Positions 28,001 through 38,000 of a DNA stretch of 44,935 nt are shown here, piece by piece (positions within the stretch are counted from its first letter, which is position 1; every line of letters begins with the position of its first letter). The position numbers and the translations under genes were made by a program. Source of the DNA: an uncultured Verrucomicrobia subdivision 3 bacterium (GTDB lineage Bacteria > Verrucomicrobiota > Verrucomicrobiia > Limisphaerales > UBA11358). The stretch is taken from the NCBI GenBank assembly GCA_903888765.1, contig CAISVF010000605.1:1-44935 (forward strand), given 5' to 3'. The notes under the pieces are model-generated. The model did no database searches and was not told the DNA's origin. It worked only from the letters and a program-made list of their open reading frames with translations.

Positions 28001-28473
28001 CTATTAATGGTTGCACGCTGATGATCACCAATGTCGGTCCGACGCCATTCAGCGCCGGGCAAAGTTTCAAATTTTTCGGGCAGTATTACAATGATGGCAA
28101 TATTAACAGTGCGGGTGCCAATACCACCAATGCCTTTCCATTCATTGTGCCCAAGATTCCTGGACCCGGTCTCGTTTGGGATCTGAGTCAATTGATTCCC
28201 GGGGGGACCATCGGCATCATTAGCGCAGATTCGGTGCAGATTAATCTCACCAATAAAATGACCATTGCCAACGGGACAAACCTGGTGGCTGAACTGTCCT
28301 GGCCGTCCGATTACATCGGCTCCGGCTGGCTCCAACAACAAATAACCACACTCACCAATGGGTTGGGTGCCAATTGGAGCAATGTTGGCGCTTCAACTAC
28401 GGTGAATGACATCACGCTTACCAATGTCATCAACGGCAATTCCGCCATCTATTATCGTTTCGTCCGGCCGTAA
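25027..28473 (+). CDS. Large secreted autotransporter-associated beta-strand-repeat protein (1148 aa)
   Basis: N-terminal signal. Asn/Thr/Gly-rich repeats; strand-repeat signature TLMWQGYVDNTWNSTTPNWLDVTTGLHTNFSTLDKVIFDDSAAAANITITEDVVPSQTPTGILMTNNLAAYNFTGSGRILGGATVTKGG. Confidence 0.85.
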   Translation: MRTAPNAIPCRDNRTSHGFRISAILKSALALWVTSLLLPAWSQLAVTINPASPNKPPTLNYWAGIKTTNVLGVGSNSVIFANPNATVINLAVSGQPAGLTTVLSTNTCTNTLSLGLNLLVTNVSAGVYPLTLNASGAASYTTNVNLFVVPQWVITNNTANWSSGSSWSGGAVPTVTDSVYIENQGGGFTNVVDTSRAIQDLIMLGDKDANLAAGTVCAMQIPTGVTLSVLGTNGFFVGAKANNNTRPWYDIAGAGTLVVSNFAANFAVANGASSSSTRALQLNLTNLNTFNATVNRFGVGDSTLNYQGLLGGNLVGFGLAKTNVITALYADNYAGLNFQNSIQYQANGDLGSGSANPVFNLGISNGIYADSLGVGRTGAQGTSAVGLSGGGSTLKFLSLWSNSVTPTASAYFRNTNGGRMSLLAVAVDSGSAAGIKNTKGSLDLRGGVTDMLVDQIWIGRNRTNEGAQIIQGALLFDWGKVNANTVEVGYMQYTNAATVNGFLVVGTNGTLSVNNNLELAHTPSDNLGFPAALASSSGQIQINNGGTIHTKKITVGQFSTNSAITVLKGGVLDVTNNVADASRMLSSLTSSGGGLTLHIAGPNTIIYASNLTASAASPINIASVSGISSYPVTISVISYASATTPNNWVGGTGPAGLSVGVANNSANNTIDLTLSTGTPKTLMWQGYVDNTWNSTTPNWLDVTTGLHTNFSTLDKVIFDDSAAAANITITEDVVPSQTPTGILMTNNLAAYNFTGSGRILGGATVTKGGTNSFMVDTYTEFGINVNQGGLIITSSGTIGSANMVAGTKFVNGGTVLGAVYCAGQADNMGTITGLLTVQSGGLVTNWATVNGALTVQSGALLYNAGTFNGIGSATVATNATLINAGTLYGSSLTVNGTLTDIIANSTGSGPGSINVGTLTVNGTFNPGGNAVATTKITDYAADGSTQLGNPNGRVQLSAGSLTVLQVNSAASQPYTKLLSQNQGFGPSQVSKAINGCTLMITNVGPTPFSAGQSFKFFGQYYNDGNINSAGANTTNAFPFIVPKIPGPGLVWDLSQLIPGGTIGIISADSVQINLTNKMTIANGTNLVAELSWPSDYIGSGWLQQQITTLTNGLGANWSNVGASTTVNDITLTNVINGNSAIYYRFVRP

Positions 28474-28490
28474 TCGAAAGAAATTTCAAG

Positions 28491-28527
28491 CCGGGGTTAA
28501 GTTCACGCTTGGCCCCGGTTTTTTTTT
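28491..28527 (+). terminator. Rho-independent terminator
   Basis: ccggggttaag-ttcacg-cttggccccgg stem followed by nine T residues, just after the 28473 stop. Confidence 0.85.
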
Positions 28528-28582
28528 GCAATGAAACCTATTTGCCCGCAATTGCTGAATCGCATTGAGTCTATAAAATCAG

Positions 28583-30847
28583 GTGAGATTTCTTAACCAA
28601 ATCATTGGCAGTATTTTTTTTCTGGTCGCGGCTGCGCGGTCCGCCGAAATCAAGGTGGATTTGAATCCGGCGGATCCGCGAAAAGATTGCCTTTCGCCGC
28701 ATTGGGAAAACTGGGCCTGGCGCGAAGCCGTTTCTGCATCGCACACCTTTGGCGGTGTCACGGTCACTTTGCGCGCCGGTACTAATCAGATATTATCTCC
28801 CATTTTGTTCAAAGGCGCGCTGGATTACGCTGCCCACATGGCGGCTGATGGCGTGTGGTTAAAAGGCAATGGGGATGGGCTGGACCTGGTCATCTCAGGA
28901 TTGACGGCGGGCAAACACACCGTGGTGACGTATCATAACGAGCTGCGTGATCAGGTTGCTCCCGCCTCGGTGGAGGTGGTTGTTGGTGGCCGGGTGTTGC
29001 AAACAGTGGTTTCTTCCTGTCGTGTCACGAATGACTACAAAGTGGCAAATACCCGGGTGGAGGTTGTCGCGGAGGCGGGAAGGGATGTCGTGGTCCATCT
29101 GCAACCGGCTGCCGCCAGTAGCAATCGGAGTCTGACCATCAATGGTTTTGAAATTGATACCGCTGATCCGCAGACTAAAGCGATCATACCTTCGCCGGCG
29201 AATGATGATGAGCATTGGCCTAATGAATCGGCTCTTACTTGGACGCCACCGGCTGCCGCCGTGTCACATCACTTTTATTTGGGGGCGGACTCAAATGCCG
29301 TGGCCAACGCCAATTCCGGGGCTTCCGAATTCAAGGGCAATCTGGCAGTGGCTACCTTTACGTTGCCGCCCCTGGATCATCGGCAGCACTATTTCTGGCG
29401 AGTAGATGAAGTCACTGCCGCAGGACAGATTACTCGGGGGGAGGTCTGGCATTTCCGTCCTCGATTTCTCGCCTTTCCCTCTGCGGAGGGGTACGGACGC
29501 TTTGCCATCGGCGGACGCGGCGGACGCGTGCTGGAAGTCACTAATTTGGCGGATTACAATGTGAGCAAAGGGGAAGCCATGATTCCCGGCAGTTTTCGGG
29601 CGGCCGTGGAAGCAGAAGGACCGCGCACGATCGTCTTTCGGGTTTCTGGTCTTATTTTTCTGAAATCGCCTTGTGCGGTTCATAATCCGTACTGCACGGT
29701 GGCTGGGCAGACAGCGCCCGGCGATGGCATCTGCCTGGCCAATTTTTCCAGCGGCGCTTTTGGCACGCACGACGTCATTCTGCGCTATCTCCGCTTTCGC
29801 GTGGGCGATGCCGCACAGAAGGCGATGGATGGCTGCGGCTTGGGCAGTTGTGACCATTGCATTATTGACCATTGCTCCATTTCCTGGAGTTCCGATGAAG
29901 GCACGAGCTCGCGCGGCGCGCATAATATTACTTTTCAGCGCAACCTCGTAGCCGAGGCGTTGCATCACGGGCCGCATTATCGCGCTAGCGACCGTACCAA
30001 ATTGGAGACGCACGCTTTTGCCGGCTCCATCAGTGGCAATATCGGCAGCTACCACCACAATCTACTTGCCGATTGCACGGACCGGAATTGGAGTCTGGCC
30101 GGCGGCTTGACTCAGGGCGGGCAATATGGCGGTTACCTGGATATCCGCAACAATGTCGTTTACAACTGGACCGCGCGCACGACTGATGGCGGGGTAAAAG
30201 CCTTGAATTACGTCAATAATTATTACAAACCGCACGCACCCAATCCCTTCGTGAAATGGTTGCTGAAACTGGATGCCATTAATCCCGCCTGGGGAACCGA
30301 AAGCTATTACATGACCGGTAACGTGCTGGAGGGGTTCGTGGAGGAAACCAACAATTGGGCGGCCTTCCAGAATGGCCCGGCGGTGGAGCAGCAGGTCCGT
30401 GTGGACCATGAAATTTTTCCTGCGTATGTTAAAACGCAATCTGCTCGCGAAGCCTTCACCAATGTTCTCGCCAATGTCGGCGCCAACTTTCCCCGGTCGG
30501 ATGCGGTGGATTCGCATATTCTGGAGGACGTCCGCCATGGTACGGCCGAATTCATCGGCACTCGGGGACCGTCCTATGGGGACCGGCCCAGCCCGAATTT
30601 TGCCGGAATCATTGACACGCCGACCGATGATAAAAGTGCGCTGGCATCGGCTCATTTTCCCTGGCCTGACTATCAGACCTATGCTGTGCCGGTGGATAGC
30701 GATCACGACGGGATTCCGGACGCCTGGGAACGCGCCCATGGCCTCAATGCGAACGACGCTGCTGATGCCGGTGGGGATTTGAATGGCGACGGCTATACCA
30801 ATCTGGAAAAATATTTAAACTCACTTGTTGGGGAATACTCCCTTTAA
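28583..30847 (+). CDS. PL1-like pectate-lyase-family secreted protein with N-terminal accessory domain and Ca-binding-type C-terminal tail
   Basis: GTG start; signal peptide. FPSAEGYGRFAIGGRGGRVLEVTNLADYN..PGSFRAAVEAEGPRTIVFRVSGLIFL, TVAGQTAPGDGICLANF, IIDHCSISWSSDEGTSS; tail DSDHDGIPDAWERAHGLNANDAADAGGDLNGDGYTNLEKYLNSL. Confidence 0.88.
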   Translation: MRFLNQIIGSIFFLVAAARSAEIKVDLNPADPRKDCLSPHWENWAWREAVSASHTFGGVTVTLRAGTNQILSPILFKGALDYAAHMAADGVWLKGNGDGLDLVISGLTAGKHTVVTYHNELRDQVAPASVEVVVGGRVLQTVVSSCRVTNDYKVANTRVEVVAEAGRDVVVHLQPAAASSNRSLTINGFEIDTADPQTKAIIPSPANDDEHWPNESALTWTPPAAAVSHHFYLGADSNAVANANSGASEFKGNLAVATFTLPPLDHRQHYFWRVDEVTAAGQITRGEVWHFRPRFLAFPSAEGYGRFAIGGRGGRVLEVTNLADYNVSKGEAMIPGSFRAAVEAEGPRTIVFRVSGLIFLKSPCAVHNPYCTVAGQTAPGDGICLANFSSGAFGTHDVILRYLRFRVGDAAQKAMDGCGLGSCDHCIIDHCSISWSSDEGTSSRGAHNITFQRNLVAEALHHGPHYRASDRTKLETHAFAGSISGNIGSYHHNLLADCTDRNWSLAGGLTQGGQYGGYLDIRNNVVYNWTARTTDGGVKALNYVNNYYKPHAPNPFVKWLLKLDAINPAWGTESYYMTGNVLEGFVEETNNWAAFQNGPAVEQQVRVDHEIFPAYVKTQSAREAFTNVLANVGANFPRSDAVDSHILEDVRHGTAEFIGTRGPSYGDRPSPNFAGIIDTPTDDKSALASAHFPWPDYQTYAVPVDSDHDGIPDAWERAHGLNANDAADAGGDLNGDGYTNLEKYLNSLVGEYSL

Positions 30848-30859
30848 AAATTTGCACCT

Positions 30860-32545
30860 ATGAAAAATGTCCTTTCGGCGCTTGTTGTCTTGTTTTTTGT
30901 GGCCCAGGCGGGCTGGGCTCGGGAAAACTGGCCGGTGCCGGATGCTGCTATTCAGCAGCGCGACGAGGCCTGGGGGCAGTACGAGCGTCAGTTGATTTCC
31001 CGTCTCGCTCCCGAATTGGCCGCGTGGGAGCAAAAGGGCAAGCCGTTCCTTCCATGGGCAGCGCGGCCGGAAGACCTTCCGCAGGCTAAAGTGCCGGCTT
31101 TTCCCGGTGCGGAAGGGGGCGGCAGATTTTCCTTTGGCGGGCGCGGCGGGAAGATTTTCGTGGTGACCAATCTGGCGGACAGCGGTCCGGGCACACTGCG
31201 CGAGGCTTGCGAATCTGCCGGACCGCGGATGGTCCTCTTTAATGTCGCAGGCATCATCCATCTCGAAAAACCGGTTTATATTGAGGCTCCCTATTTGACG
31301 ATGGATGGCCACACGGCACCTGGCGACGGGGTTTGTATCGCCGATAACGGTCTCGTGAATAATGCCCACGATATCGTCATTCGCTATCTGCGTTTCCGCC
31401 GGGGCAACACCGACATATTTAACCGTCACGGTGTGCATTATGGCAACCCCGTGGGGAACATCATTCTCGACCACGTCTCGGCGAGTTGGGGCCAGGACCA
31501 GAATCTGGACACCTATCGCCACATGTATCAGCCGACGAATGGGGGAATCGCCCTTAAATTGCCGAGCGTGAACGTCACCATTCAATGGTGCATCACCAGC
31601 GAGGCGCTCAATACCTACAATCACGGTTTTGGCGGCGATTGGGGCGGGCGCAACACCGGTTTTCACCATAATCTTTTTGCCTGCAACACCGGACGCAATC
31701 CTAGCGTGGCCATGACTTATGATTTCAATTTTGTGAACAATGTTTTGTTTAACTGGCGGCATCGCACGGTGGATGGCGGCGGCGAGGAAAGCCTCTATAA
31801 TATTATTAACAATTATTATAAAGCCGGCCCGGCCGTAAATTCCGGTCCGGTGGCCTATCGCCTCTTGTTGCCTTCGGCCACGCAGACCAAGCAGAACCCG
31901 ACTCCGCGCTTCGGCAAGGCTTACGTCGCCGGGAATATTGTCGACGGCAATGCCAGGGTTACTGCCGACAACTGGGCGGGGGGCGTGCAATTTGCCGCCG
32001 GTGGTTCCAAGGACGACCCGACCACCACCACCAATGAATCTGTGAAACTCCTGGTGGATCAGGTGCGGGTAGATCATCCTTTCCCCATGCCGCCGATGAC
32101 CATCACCCCGGCCGCTGAGGCTTTTACTGCGGTGCTCGCCAACGCGGGAGCTACTTTGCCAAGGCGTGACGCGGTGGATGCGCGGGTCACGCTGGCGGTC
32201 AAAACCGGACGAGTATGGAGCGAGGGCAAGCAGTTTTTGCCGCCACAAATGAAGGGGTTGGCCAAAAACAACTATGGCTTGGCTGGCAATGGCATTATTA
32301 CCGATATTTCCCAGGTCGGCGGTTATCCTGAATATATGGGCGAACCCAGGAAAGATTTGGGGGCCGATGGGATCCCGCTTTCCTGGAAGCAACAGTATGG
32401 CCTTGATGTCCATGATCCGGCGCTGTCCCAAAAAGATTTGCAGGGGGACGGTTATACCGTTATTGAAAAATATCTTGCCGGACTCGATCCCACGCGGAAA
32501 ATTGATTGGAGCGATCCGCGCAGTAGCGTAAACCAGCTGCATTGA
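30860..32545 (+). CDS. PL1-like pectate-lyase-family secreted protein (second copy)
   Basis: FPGAEGGGRFSFGGRGGKIFVVTNLADSGPGTLREACESAGPRMVLFNVAGIIHL, TMDGHTAPGDGVCIADN, IILDHVSASWGQDQNLD; tail DGIPLSWKQQYGLDVHDPALSQKDLQGDGYTVIEKYLAGLDP. Confidence 0.9.
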   Translation: MKNVLSALVVLFFVAQAGWARENWPVPDAAIQQRDEAWGQYERQLISRLAPELAAWEQKGKPFLPWAARPEDLPQAKVPAFPGAEGGGRFSFGGRGGKIFVVTNLADSGPGTLREACESAGPRMVLFNVAGIIHLEKPVYIEAPYLTMDGHTAPGDGVCIADNGLVNNAHDIVIRYLRFRRGNTDIFNRHGVHYGNPVGNIILDHVSASWGQDQNLDTYRHMYQPTNGGIALKLPSVNVTIQWCITSEALNTYNHGFGGDWGGRNTGFHHNLFACNTGRNPSVAMTYDFNFVNNVLFNWRHRTVDGGGEESLYNIINNYYKAGPAVNSGPVAYRLLLPSATQTKQNPTPRFGKAYVAGNIVDGNARVTADNWAGGVQFAAGGSKDDPTTTTNESVKLLVDQVRVDHPFPMPPMTITPAAEAFTAVLANAGATLPRRDAVDARVTLAVKTGRVWSEGKQFLPPQMKGLAKNNYGLAGNGIITDISQVGGYPEYMGEPRKDLGADGIPLSWKQQYGLDVHDPALSQKDLQGDGYTVIEKYLAGLDPTRKIDWSDPRSSVNQLH

Positions 32546-32556
32546 TTTTGTTGCCG

Positions 32557-33480
32557 ATGAAATTGCCATTGACCGGGATTATTCCCCCCATGGTTACGCC
32601 CTTGCGTGATCGTGACGAGTTGGATGTCGGTGGATTGGAGAACTTGCTGGAGCATATTTTGTCTGGCGGCGTGAGCGGGTTGTTCATTCTGGGCACCACC
32701 GGGGAAGGACCGGGTTTAAGCTACCGGCTTCGCCGTGAATTAATTGAGCGCGTTTGCCGGCAGGTAAAGCAGCGCGTACCGGTGCTGGTGGGTATCACGG
32801 ATACCGCTTTTGCAGAATCCATAAATGTCGCTCGCTGGGCGGCTGATTCCGGCGCTGAGGCTGTGGTAGCTGCGCCGCCGTATTATCTGCCCGAGGCGCA
32901 GCCTGAATTGCAGGAGTATCTCGACCATCTGGTCCCGGAACTGCCGCTGCCGCTCTTTCTTTACAATATGCCCGCGCTGACCAAGGTCCATTTCGAGTTG
33001 GACACGATCCATCGCGCCTTGGCTGAACCCCGCATCATTGGACTCAAGGATAGCTCCGGCGACCTTAACTACTTTGGTCAAGCCGCTCAACTGCTTCGCG
33101 CCCGACCCGATTGGCCTCTGCTGATCGGCCCGGAGGAGAAACTGTTGGCCGGTCTGCAACTGGGCGGTCATGGCGGCGTGAGCGGTGGCGCCAATCTCTT
33201 TCCAAAGCTTTATGTTCGGCTCTGTGAAGCGCATCGCGCCGGCCAGATCGAACGCGCCCAGGAACTTCAGCGCCATATCCAGCGAATTAGTGATTCATTC
33301 TACCGCATTGGTAAATACTCCTCTTCCATTATCAAGGGGATTAAATGCGCGCTCGCTTGTCAGGGCGTTTGTGATGATTTCATGGCCGAGCCGTTTCATC
33401 GGTTTCGCGCCGGGGAGCGCCAACTTGTGCAGCAGCGATTGAGGGAGACCCTTGACGCTTTGTCACTATTGAACCTTTGA
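32557..33480 (+). CDS. DHDPS/NAL-family class I lyase (paralog 2)
   Basis: LTGIIPPMVTPLRDRDELD, ILGTTGEGPGL, APPYYLPEAQPEL, LFLYNMPALTKV, IIGLKDSSGD. Confidence 0.93.
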   Translation: MKLPLTGIIPPMVTPLRDRDELDVGGLENLLEHILSGGVSGLFILGTTGEGPGLSYRLRRELIERVCRQVKQRVPVLVGITDTAFAESINVARWAADSGAEAVVAAPPYYLPEAQPELQEYLDHLVPELPLPLFLYNMPALTKVHFELDTIHRALAEPRIIGLKDSSGDLNYFGQAAQLLRARPDWPLLIGPEEKLLAGLQLGGHGGVSGGANLFPKLYVRLCEAHRAGQIERAQELQRHIQRISDSFYRIGKYSSSIIKGIKCALACQGVCDDFMAEPFHRFRAGERQLVQQRLRETLDALSLLNL

Positions 33481-33487
33481 ATTTTAG

Positions 33488-35017
33488 ATGAAATTGTTTC
33501 GGTGCTCGGGATGGTGGCTGCTCCTGCTGCTGGCTGCGGCGTTTCCGCCGCTCCTCCGGGCTGACCGGCTAGCGATTCTCCCGTCCAGTTCATTCGCGCC
33601 GTATTTGAACCGGTTCAATACCATGGAGGAGGAAAATGTGACCAACCTGGTTTCCAACGCGGATTCGTGGGGCTGGATGCAAAAGGAAATCCCGTTTTTT
33701 GCCTGTCCGGATTCCGAGGTGGAGGAGCTGTATTATTACCGCTGGTGGTCATTTCGCAAACATTTGCGGGCGGCGGCGGGCGGCTACGTGTTTTCGGAAT
33801 TTCTCACCCGCACTAATCCCATCAGCAGCGCCTTGGGCCATCAGGTGGCTGAGGGGCGGTGGTTGCAGCATCAGGTTTATCTGGATGACTATATTCGCTA
33901 TTGGTTGGAGGCTCCGGTTGGCCGCGAGCAATTGCATAAATACAGCGGTTGGTTGGCGGCCGCTGTTTATGAGCGATTTTTGGTCACTGGTGATAAGGCG
34001 TTTCTGGTTGCCCGATTGGATGAACTCGTGGCGGATTATCGCTTGTGGGAGCAGACCCGGCAGACGGACGGCGGTCTTTTCTGGCAATTTGATGTGCGAG
34101 ATGCCATGGAGGAATCCATCAGCGGCTCGCGGACCAATAAAAATCTTCGTCCGACCATCAACAGCTATATGTTTGGCAACGCGCGGGCTATTGCCGAAAT
34201 TGCCCGGCTGGCAGGAAATAAAAAGCTGGCGCGTGAATTTGACGGCAAGGCCGATCGCTTGAAAAGCCTGGTGCAGGAGCAGCTTTGGAACCCGGCGGCG
34301 CAATTTTTCGAAGTCCGCCGCGAGGATGGGACTTTTTCCAATGTGCGGGAAGAATTGGGGTTCCTTCCGTGGATGTTTGAGCTCCCCGACCGCAGTCGGC
34401 GTTTCGATGCGGCGTGGTCCCAGCTGGGCGATCCGCAGGGGTTCCGGGCTCCGTTTGGGATCACCACCGCTGAACGCCGGCATCTGCAATTTCGTTCCCA
34501 CGGCTGGGGGCACTGTGAATGGGATGGGGCGGTTTGGCCTTTCGCCACTTCCCAGACGCTCGTCGCGCTGGCGAAGGTGTTGCAGCAGGATGACTTCCCC
34601 GTGCTTTCCCGCTGGGATTATTATGACGCTTTCCTCACTTATGTCCACAGTCAGCATGCGGGCGGTAAGCCGTATATCGGAGAATATCTGGATGAAATGA
34701 CCGGCGATTGGTTCAATGGAAAAGGCGGGCGCAGCCGTTATTATAATCATTCGCGCTTTGCTGATCTGGTTATCACTGGCGTGGTGGGACTGGTTCCCCG
34801 GAGCGATGATCGGGTGGAGCTAGTTCCCTTATTACCGGCAGGTGTCTGGGACTGGTTCTGTCTGGATGGCATTCCGTATCATGGCCATGCGCTGACGATA
34901 CTCTGGGATGCCATGGGTACCCGCTATCATCGTGGCTCGGGCTTGTTGGTGCTGGCCGATGGAAAAGAAATGGCGCACAGCCAAAAATTTGCCAAGCTGA
35001 CTGGGAAATTACCTTGA
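33488..35017 (+). CDS. Secreted (alpha/alpha)6-barrel glycoside hydrolase-like protein (MGH1/GH63-type)
   Basis: Signal peptide. YYYRWWSFRKHLR, LHKYSGWLAAAVYERFLVTGD, RPTINSYMFGNARAIAEIARLAG, SHGWGHCEWDGAVWPFATSQTLVALAKVL. Confidence 0.78.
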   Translation: MKLFRCSGWWLLLLLAAAFPPLLRADRLAILPSSSFAPYLNRFNTMEEENVTNLVSNADSWGWMQKEIPFFACPDSEVEELYYYRWWSFRKHLRAAAGGYVFSEFLTRTNPISSALGHQVAEGRWLQHQVYLDDYIRYWLEAPVGREQLHKYSGWLAAAVYERFLVTGDKAFLVARLDELVADYRLWEQTRQTDGGLFWQFDVRDAMEESISGSRTNKNLRPTINSYMFGNARAIAEIARLAGNKKLAREFDGKADRLKSLVQEQLWNPAAQFFEVRREDGTFSNVREELGFLPWMFELPDRSRRFDAAWSQLGDPQGFRAPFGITTAERRHLQFRSHGWGHCEWDGAVWPFATSQTLVALAKVLQQDDFPVLSRWDYYDAFLTYVHSQHAGGKPYIGEYLDEMTGDWFNGKGGRSRYYNHSRFADLVITGVVGLVPRSDDRVELVPLLPAGVWDWFCLDGIPYHGHALTILWDAMGTRYHRGSGLLVLADGKEMAHSQKFAKLTGKLP

Positions 35018-38000
35018 AATATTTTATTGCTTTGATGTTGTTTGCTTGGGCTTGGGCCGCCGCCCCGGCGGCTTCCAAAAAGGTCTCGCCGATCGTTTCC
35101 GTCGGTGCCGATGGCCGGTTGCATTACGAGGCCGATGAGCAGGGGAACCGGCTCCCGGATTTTTCGAACTGCGGCTATGCCGGCGGGGATCGGCCGATTC
35201 CGCTGGTGCCGGTTCGCGTCCAGGTTGCTCCCTTTGCCGGGGATGAAACCGCTCGCATACAAAAGGCTCTGGATTATGTGGGAGCCTTGCCGGCGGATGG
35301 CCGCGGGCTTCGCGGCGCGGTGCTGCTGTTGTCCGGTCGCCATGAGGTGTTTGGCGCGCTGCTGGTCACCAATTCCGGGGTGGTGTTGCGGGGCCAGGGC
35401 ATGGGCGAATCTGGCACGCTGCTTGTCGCTGCGGGAATGGATCGCCGCACCCTGCTGCATTTCGCGGGCCGCCATGATGTTCAAGGTGTCACCAATGCGG
35501 ACTGGGAGATCACAGATGCGTGTGTCCCGGCGGGCGCCAATGGATTTCACCTCCGCTCGGCGGATGGGCTGAAATCCGGCGACCGGATTTTTCTCACCCG
35601 TCCCAGTACCCGGGAATGGATTGAGTCGCTCGGCATGACTGATTTTGGCGGCGGTATCGGCGATTGGCGACTGGTTTGGAAGCCCGGCAGTCGCGATCTG
35701 GTTTGGGATCGCGTTATTCAAAATGTCGCCGGAAATTTTGTGACCGTGAATGCCCCGGTCACCGTTGCCTTGGAACCCGCTCGGGGCGGCGGTTGGGTGC
35801 AAAAGTATTTCTGGCCGGGTCGCATTGAAAATATTGGCGTGGAAAACCTTCGCTTGCAGTCGGACGTTGCAGCCGCCAATCCCCTCGATGAAAACCATGC
35901 TTGGATGGCAGTGACCCTGGATAATGTCGTGGATGCGTGGGTGCGGCAGGTGACTTTTACGGGTTTTGCCGGTTCGGCTGTGGCGGTCTATGAAGGCTGC
36001 CATCAGGTGACTGTGATGGATTGCCTGTCGCTCGCTCCGGTTTCGGAGGTGGCGGGTTTTCGCCGACACACCTTTTTCACCATGGGCCAGCAGACGTTAT
36101 TTTTGCGCTGCTGGGCGGAGCGGGGGCGCCATGATTTTAGCGTCGGCCACGGGGCTGCCGGACCGAATGCCTTTGTGCAATGCACGGCCGTGTTGCCTTC
36201 GGCGGATAGCGGCCCGGTTGAGAGCGCGGCCGGGGGTGTGCTCTACGATAATGTGTGCATTGATGGCGGCGGTCTGAGCCTCATGAATCGCGGCAGCGCG
36301 GGGCAGGGCGCGGGGTGGTCGGCCTTTAACTCGGTTTTGTGGCAATGCAGTGCTTCCCATATTACCTGCGAAAACCCGCCGGGGGCGTGCAATTTTGCCT
36401 TCGGCTGCTGGGGTGAATTTGCCGGTAACGGTGTCTGGCGGGATTCCAATGCCTCGGTCCGGCCCGAAAGTCTTTTCGCTGCCCAGGTGGCGGACCGGCT
36501 CGGCGCCTCGGCCGCGGAGGCTTTGCAGATCATGTCGCGGTCGCTGGAGGAATTTAGTAATCCCACTCCCGAACAGGCGGTCAAGTTGGTCGAAAACTCC
36601 CGCCGCCCCGCCCCCTCCTTGAGGGATTATATTGTTGCCGCCGGGATTCGCCAGCCGCTCGCCGGTGAAGTCGGGAACGCTATTGCTGTCGAGAAGGTGC
36701 CCGATCCTGCGCCCGGAGCTGCCATTTCCCCATCGACCATTGCGGTGACGAATGGCTGGCTGGTTTGCAACGGCAGGTTGCTGGTCGGCACCGTGGCCGG
36801 CATCAATTGGTGGCGTGGTAATCTGCGTCCGGGGGATGCGGCAAATTATGGCCTCAATCTGACCCGGTTTGCTCCGGGGCGCGTTGGTGCCGGTTATACG
36901 GACGATTTGCCAGTCATCGCCGACGGCATGAGCCGGTTGCACCAGGCTGCGCTTGATCATCATTATGGCCTTTGGTACGACCGGCGCCGTGAGGATCATG
37001 AGCGGGTGCGCCGGGTGGATGCGGATGTCTGGCCGCCATTTTACGAGCAACCTTTCGCGCGTAGCGGTTCGGGAAGCGCGTGGGACGGACTAAGCCAGTA
37101 TGATTTGACGCAGTTCAATCCGTGGTACTGGTCGCGCCTCCGGATGTTTGCGGCGCTGTGCGATGCGCGCGGTCTGGTGCTCTTTAATGAAAATTATTTC
37201 CAACATAATATTCTCGAAGCGGGTGCTCATTGGGTGGATTGTCCCTGGCGCTCAACCAACAATCTTAATAACACGGACTTCCCCGAACCGCCCCCTTTTG
37301 CCGGGGATAAGCGCATTTTTATGGCCGCTCAGTTCTATGATGTGAGCCATCCGGTGCGACGCCGCTTGCATCAGCAGTTTATCCGGCAAAATCTGGATAA
37401 TTTTACCAACCAGGCCAATGTCATTCAGTTTACCAGCGCGGAATTCACGGGGCCCCTGGCCTTTGAGCAGTTCTGGCTGGATACCATTAGTGAATGGGAG
37501 CAGGCTGCGCACCGGCATCCCCTCATCGCTTTGGCGGCCACGAAGGATGTGCAGGATGCTATTCTCGCTGATCCCCCGCGATGCGCCCTGGTGGATGTGG
37601 TTTGTTTTCGTTACTGGTGGCAGACCGACCGGGGCTTGTTCGCGCCGCCCGCTGGCCAGAATTTATCCCCGCGCCAATCTGAGCGGCGCTGGAAGGGCGG
37701 CATGCCCGGTGACGATAATCTCGCGGCTATGGTGGCAGGCTACCGCCAGCGGTTTCCCCATAAGGTCTTTCTGGCGAGCGGGGAGGATGCCGATCTAAGC
37801 CGTAATTCCTGGGCGTTTGTTTGCGCGGGCGGATCTTTACCCAACCTGCCGCCCACCACCTCTCCGGAATTACTTGCGGCGATTCCGCAGATGCAGCCTT
37901 GGCTGGCGGATGTAGCCGGAAAACTCTGGGCTTTGCGCCAGCCGGGGCGGCAAATATTGATTTGTTGCCGGGGCGGTCGGCTCGTGGATTTAAGCGCCGA

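Noticed and set aside
25027-28473. Repetitive Asn/Thr/Gly sequence considered as a CRISPR or tandem DNA repeat
   Set aside because: It is a continuous coding frame with degenerate protein-level repeats; no regular DNA repeat-spacer structure.
30821-32569. 582-aa - strand ORF
   Set aside because: Antisense shadow of the PL1-like gene at 30860-32545; composition is not protein-family-like.
34927-36069. 380-aa - strand ORF, and similar antisense ORFs (36097-37050, 33749-34750, 17630-18706)
   Set aside because: Lie entirely or largely opposite well-supported CDSs; high-GC shadow ORFs.
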